Shown here: one piece after another, positions 60,818 through 64,000 of the stretch
Numbering within the stretch: position 1 is the stretch's first letter
Layout: each line of letters begins with the position of its first letter
Assembly: GCA_017999615.1 (NCBI GenBank)
Contig: JAGNLM010000010.1
Location: 20,700 to 84,699, forward strand
From: Gammaproteobacteria bacterium
Lineage (GTDB): Bacteria; Pseudomonadota; Gammaproteobacteria; JAABTG01
Reading direction: 5' to 3'
Length of the DNA stretch: 64,000 nucleotides
Notes under the pieces: generated by a model
What the model was told of the DNA's origin: nothing
Seen by the model: only the letters and a program-made list of their open reading frames with translations
The model's database searches: none
Position numbers and translations under genes: made by a program

Positions 60818-60847
60818 AGTATCCGAAGAGACCATCAAAAAGCACAA
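60818..60847 (-). promoter_or_regulatory. Candidate promoter of the cytochrome c gene
   Basis: On the minus strand, TTGTGC (60847-60842), an 18-bp spacer and GATACT (60823-60818). The -10 lies in an 11-bp palindrome GGATAGTATCC (60814-60824), and two more GGATAC copies lie downstream (60786 and 60795), so an operator may overlap it. Confidence 0.5.
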
Positions 60848-60933
60848 ACCTGGGTCATTCTTTCTGAGGCGCATCAGGATTCGCTGTCACGGCCCCCCCC
60901 CTCGGCGGGGGCGGAGGCAGGGGCAACGCACGC

Positions 60934-61557
60934 TCAACGGTACGACCGCATCTGTCCCACCAGCACGCCCTGGACCTGCACCCGGTCCGGCGAATACTCC
61001 AGAGGCGCCAGCGCCGCGTTCGCGGGATGCAGCACCACGACGCCGGGGCGTTGCTCGATGCGCTTGAGCGTGGCCGCCTCGCCGTCGATCAGGGCCACCA
61101 CGATTTCGCCGTTGCGGGCGTGCTCCCGGGACTCCACGACGATCCAGTCGCCGGCGAGGATCCCCTCTTCCACCATGGAATCCCCGCGGACCTCCAGCGC
61201 ATAACAGCGCCCTCCGCCGTGCAGCCGCTCCGGCACCTCGACCGGCTCGGGATTCGAAAGCGCCTCGATCGGGCGGCCCGCGGCGATGCGCCCGAGCAGG
61301 GGCAATCGCCCGGGGCCTTCACCGCTCTCGCGCCGCAGACGCACGCCCCGATGCCGTCCGTCCATGCGCTCGACGAGCCCTCCCTCGATGAGCCCCTGCA
61401 CGTGCTTGTGCATGGACCCCCGGGAGCTCACGCCCATCGCGCGGCAGAGCTCGTCGAGGCTCGGGGGCGGGAGACCCTGAGCTTCCCGATCCTCGAGGCA
61501 GGCGTGGATGTCCCGCTGCCGGCGGGTCAGTGCAGCGATCTGGGGGCGCAGGCTCAC
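60934..61557 (-). CDS. lexA: LexA repressor
   Basis: A 207-residue SOS repressor. It has an N-terminal winged helix ('LTRRQRDIHACLEDREAQGLPPPSLDELCRAMGVSSRGSMHKHVQGLIEGGLVERMDGRHRGVRL'), a self-cleavage Ala-Gly in 'GRIAAGRPIEA', catalytic Ser in 'RGDSMVEEGILAGDWIVVE' and catalytic Lys in 'GEAATLKRIEQ'. The recognition-helix region ('SSRGSMHKHVQGL') differs from E. coli LexA and is closer to the variant LexAs of xanthomonads, so its SOS box probably differs from CTGT-N8-ACAG; none of that type is seen upstream. The start is a GTG at 61557 with AAGGAG 8 nt before it. Confidence 0.93.
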   Translation of the reverse strand: MSLRPQIAALTRRQRDIHACLEDREAQGLPPPSLDELCRAMGVSSRGSMHKHVQGLIEGGLVERMDGRHRGVRLRRESGEGPGRLPLLGRIAAGRPIEALSNPEPVEVPERLHGGGRCYALEVRGDSMVEEGILAGDWIVVESREHARNGEIVVALIDGEAATLKRIEQRPGVVVLHPANAALAPLEYSPDRVQVQGVLVGQMRSYR

Positions 61558-61581
61558 GAACGCTCTCCTTCTTGATGGTCA

Positions 61582-61606
61582 CCCGCCAGGGCGAGCGCCT
61601 GGCGGG
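61582..61606 (-). promoter_or_regulatory. Hairpin in the lexA leader
   Basis: Perfect 9-bp arms CCCGCCAGG and CCTGGCGGG around a 7-nt loop, 10-15 bp upstream of the lexA Shine-Dalgarno. It could modulate translation or be an mRNA end; no U tract follows. Confidence 0.4.
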
Positions 61607-61627
61607 CGGCAACTCTCCGTACGGACA

Positions 61628-61656
61628 ATGATAGAGAACGTATCGAAAACGGGCAA
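61628..61656 (-). promoter_or_regulatory. lexA promoter with overlapping candidate operator
   Basis: On the minus strand, TTGCCC (61656-61651), a 17-bp spacer and TATCAT (61633-61628). The sequence GATACGTTCTCTATC (61644-61630), an interrupted palindrome GATA-N7-TATC, spans the spacer and -10. It is the best candidate for an autoregulatory LexA site. Confidence 0.55.
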
Positions 61657-61748
61657 ACTCCTCTCACCCGCTACGGGTCCCACGCGCGGCACTGGTGCCC
61701 GCGCACCCGCACGGATACCCTGTCGGTCCGCGTTCCGAGTCACCGCCC

Positions 61749-63848
61749 ATGAAACGTCACGACCAGCCCTCTGCCGAGGCCGGGTCCAGCCTCGAGCTCC
61801 TGCGCAACATCGGCGTCATCGCCCACATCGACGCGGGCAAGACCACGACCACCGAGCGCATCCTCTATTACACGGGCCGCATCCACCGCATGGGGACGGT
61901 CGACGACGGAAACACCGTCACCGACTGGATGGACCAGGAGCGCGAGCGCGGCATCACCATCGTTTCCGCAGCCGTCACCGCCGAGTGGCGCGGGCACCGC
62001 ATCAACCTGATCGACACGCCGGGCCACATCGACTTCACGGCCGAGGTCCAGCGCTCCCTGCGAGTGCTGGACGGCGGCGTCGTGGTCTTCGACGCCGTGC
62101 AAGGGGTGGAGCCCCAGAGCGAGACCGTGTGGCGGCAGGCGGACCGCTTCCGGGTTCCGCGCATCTGCTTCGTCAACAAGATGGACCGCGTGGGCGCGGA
62201 CTTCGCGCGCACGCTGCACATGATCGAGACACGCCTCGGCGCGACCCCCGTCGCGCTGCAGCTTCCCATCGGGGCCGAAGCGGCGTTCGAGGGAGTCGTC
62301 GATCTGGTCGAGGGCCGGGCCTTGCGCTGGCGCGACGAGCTCGGGGCGGAGCCGGAGCACGGGGAGATCCCGCCGGAGCTGCAGGCGGCCGTCCGTACCG
62401 CCCGCGCCGCGCTCATCGAGCGGGTGGCCGAGACCGACGACGACCTCCTCGCGCTCTATCTGGACGGTGTCGAGCCGACCCGCGAGCAACTGATGGCGGC
62501 CCTGCGCCGGGCGACCCTCTCCGCCCGGCTGTTCCCCGTGCTGTGTGGGGCGGCCCTGCGCAACCGCGGGGTACAACCGGTACTGGATGCGATCGTGGAC
62601 CTGCTGCCCTCGCCCCTCGACATCGGCGCCGTCCGGGGCACGAGGCCGCGGGACGGGGGCGAGGAAGAGCGCCGTCCCGACGAGCACGAGCCGATGGCGG
62701 CGCTCGTGTTCAAGATCGCCGCCGACACCTACTCCGGACACCTCGCCTACGTGCGGGTCTACTCCGGGAGGCTGAAGGCCGGCTCCACCGTGCTCAACGC
62801 CACCCGCGACCGTCGCGAGCGCGTCGGGAGGCTCGTGCGCATGTACGCCGACCAGCGCGAGGAGTTGGAGGCCATCGGCGCGGGGGACATCGGCGCCGTG
62901 ATCGGGATGAAGGGCGTGTTCACCGGCGACACCCTCTCACCCCCCGAGCACCCCATCGTACTGGAGAGCATCGCATTCCCGGAGCCCGTCATCCGCGTCG
63001 CGGTGGAGCCGCGCAGCATCGCGGATCACCAACAGATGCAGGCTGCACTGCGGTCCCTCGCGGAAGAAGACCCGACGTTCCGCGTCACCGTCGACGAGAG
63101 CACCGCCCAGACCCTGGTCGCGGGGATGGGTGAGCTGCACCTGGAGGTCCTGCTCGACCGGGTGCGGCGCGAGCACGGGGTGCGCATCAACGTGGGCAAG
63201 CCGAGGGTGACCTACAAGGAGACGATCACCATGCCGGTCGCGCGGGCCGAGGGAACGCACATCCGCCAGACGGGGGGCCACGGCCAGTACGGACACGTGG
63301 TCCTCGACCTCGCGCCCGGCGAGCGGGGCTCCGGACTCGTGTTCCAGAACCGCGTGAACCCGAAAGTGATCCCGCACTCGTTCGTCCCCGCCATCGAGCA
63401 GGGCGTGCGCGACGCGGCCGAGAGCGGGCCGTTGGGCGGCTATGCCGTCACCGACCTGCGGGTCCGGGTGGTGGACGGCTCGTGGCACGAGGTGGATTCG
63501 ACCGACATCGCCTACCGGGCGGCGGCGGCCCACGCCATGCGTGAAGGACTGGAGAAGGGCCTGCCGACGCTGCTGGAGCCGATCTTCCGGGTCGAGGTGA
63601 TGGTCCCCGGGGAGTACGCCGGGGACGTCATGGGCCAGCTCGCCGCGCGGCGTGTCGCCATCACCGGCACGGAAATGGCGCCCGGCGGGGCGCAGGTCAT
63701 CCGCGGGGAAGCACCCCTCGCCGAGATGTTCGGTTACGCCACCGACCTGCGCTCAGCGACCCAGGGTCGCGGGGTGTTCTCCATGGAGTTCGTGCACTAC
63801 GCACCGCTCGATCCGGCCCTCGCCCGCAAGGTGCTGGGACTCGCCTGA
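61749..63848 (+). CDS. fusA: Elongation factor G
   Basis: A 699-residue translational GTPase that drives ribosomal translocation. It has G1 '[15 protein letters not shown]', switch I 'RERGITI', G3 'DTPGH', G4 'NKMD' and G5 '[10 protein letters not shown]'. Domain II follows ('[32 protein letters not shown]'), then domains III-V with '[20 protein letters not shown]', '[13 protein letters not shown]' and '[15 protein letters not shown]'. All motifs are canonical. It is outside the usual str operon (no rpsL, rpsG or tuf nearby) and divergent from lexA, so it may be a second EF-G. The ATG at 61749 has no strong Shine-Dalgarno. Confidence 0.95.
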   Translation: MKRHDQPSAEAGSSLELLRNIGVIAHIDAGKTTTTERILYYTGRIHRMGTVDDGNTVTDWMDQERERGITIVSAAVTAEWRGHRINLIDTPGHIDFTAEVQRSLRVLDGGVVVFDAVQGVEPQSETVWRQADRFRVPRICFVNKMDRVGADFARTLHMIETRLGATPVALQLPIGAEAAFEGVVDLVEGRALRWRDELGAEPEHGEIPPELQAAVRTARAALIERVAETDDDLLALYLDGVEPTREQLMAALRRATLSARLFPVLCGAALRNRGVQPVLDAIVDLLPSPLDIGAVRGTRPRDGGEEERRPDEHEPMAALVFKIAADTYSGHLAYVRVYSGRLKAGSTVLNATRDRRERVGRLVRMYADQREELEAIGAGDIGAVIGMKGVFTGDTLSPPEHPIVLESIAFPEPVIRVAVEPRSIADHQQMQAALRSLAEEDPTFRVTVDESTAQTLVAGMGELHLEVLLDRVRREHGVRINVGKPRVTYKETITMPVARAEGTHIRQTGGHGQYGHVVLDLAPGERGSGLVFQNRVNPKVIPHSFVPAIEQGVRDAAESGPLGGYAVTDLRVRVVDGSWHEVDSTDIAYRAAAAHAMREGLEKGLPTLLEPIFRVEVMVPGEYAGDVMGQLAARRVAITGTEMAPGGAQVIRGEAPLAEMFGYATDLRSATQGRGVFSMEFVHYAPLDPALARKVLGLA

Positions 63849-64000
63849 GCAGCTGTCGGGGTCCCGGGACCTGTCGCCCCGGTCGGTCTCCTCGGCGAGG
63901 AGTGGCCGCCAGGCGATGCCCCGGTGGGCGGTGCCCCGGCCGGGCGCCGAGCGCCCGCCGGGTCTGCAGTGCTTCTGGCGGCTGGGCTTCTAGCGGTATC
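63849..64000. other. Non-coding right end
   Basis: After fusA I see no gene, only GC-rich sequence with short direct repeats of GGGTC/GGTGCCCCGGCC type. A reading frame here runs in from inside fusA and is a shadow. Confidence 0.5.

Noticed and set aside
61558..61748. Classical SOS box CTGT-N8-ACAG upstream of lexA
   Set aside because: Not found on either strand of the intergenic region.
63652..63993. 113-codon frame at the right end
   Set aside because: Runs out of the fusA coding region in another frame and gives low-complexity protein.

Overview
The window is about 70% G+C by eye, densely coded (51 genes called, no gap over 300 bp), and has no rRNA, tRNA, CRISPR array, insertion sequence or prophage that I can see. 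The gene set (Rnk, Uup, YaiL/DUF2058, YdbH-YnbE-YdbL, PbpC with an alpha-2-macroglobulin, long-form HisG, bifunctional ManC) points to a Gram-negative gammaproteobacterium of high G+C. The indolepyruvate:ferredoxin oxidoreductase and formate-tetrahydrofolate ligase suggest an anaerobic or facultative life. The lineage is inferred from gene content only.

Layout. 1-8.4 kb: a DUF1538 membrane-protein pair (one cut by the left edge), nadC, manC, a GAF-domain protein, a PP2C phosphatase overlapping rnk, an orphan gene and hisG. 8.4-12.5 kb: an iorA-iorB-paaK-ACT operon with a good promoter. 12.6-18.4 kb: an ExeA-type ATPase fused to an OmpA domain, a Rap1a/Tai-like secreted protein, an HU-like protein with a histone-H1-like tail, a possible PilZ-like protein and uup. 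18.4-25.1 kb: a leftward cluster of Na+/solute symporter, cyclophilin, symporter small accessory protein, alginate-export-type porin, a second paaK and a second double-ACT protein, with a divergent paaI thioesterase. 25.1-30.3 kb: a tightly coupled six-gene envelope operon ydbH-ynbE-ydbL-macA-ATPase-permease. 30.4-43.7 kb: fhs, an ACT-ACT-SerB-like protein without the phosphatase catalytic residues, pbpC, alpha-2-macroglobulin, yaiL, a PucC/BCD-type transporter and pgl. 43.8-54.2 kb: a type I secretion locus (HlyB- and HlyD-like proteins, a propeller-like membrane protein, and a 1,941-residue RTX lipase-like protein). 54.4-59.6 kb: a ybhGFSR-type ABC exporter operon, with a heptanucleotide tandem repeat just past its last stop codon. 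59.7-63.8 kb: an alpha/beta hydrolase, a small cytochrome c, lexA and a stand-alone fusA.

The most coherent story is aryl-acid metabolism. Two arylacetate-CoA ligases, each followed by a double-ACT protein, sit with an IOR, a Na+ symporter, a porin and a PaaI thioesterase, but no ring-oxygenation (paaABCDE) genes are present. This would fit uptake and activation of arylacetates followed by reductive carboxylation to arylpyruvates (salvage of aromatic amino acids), or the reverse, fermentative direction. The other theme is the cell envelope: a phospholipid-bridge operon coupled to a MacAB-like exporter, PbpC with a macroglobulin, a peptidoglycan-binding ATPase, and the secreted RTX enzyme with its exporter.
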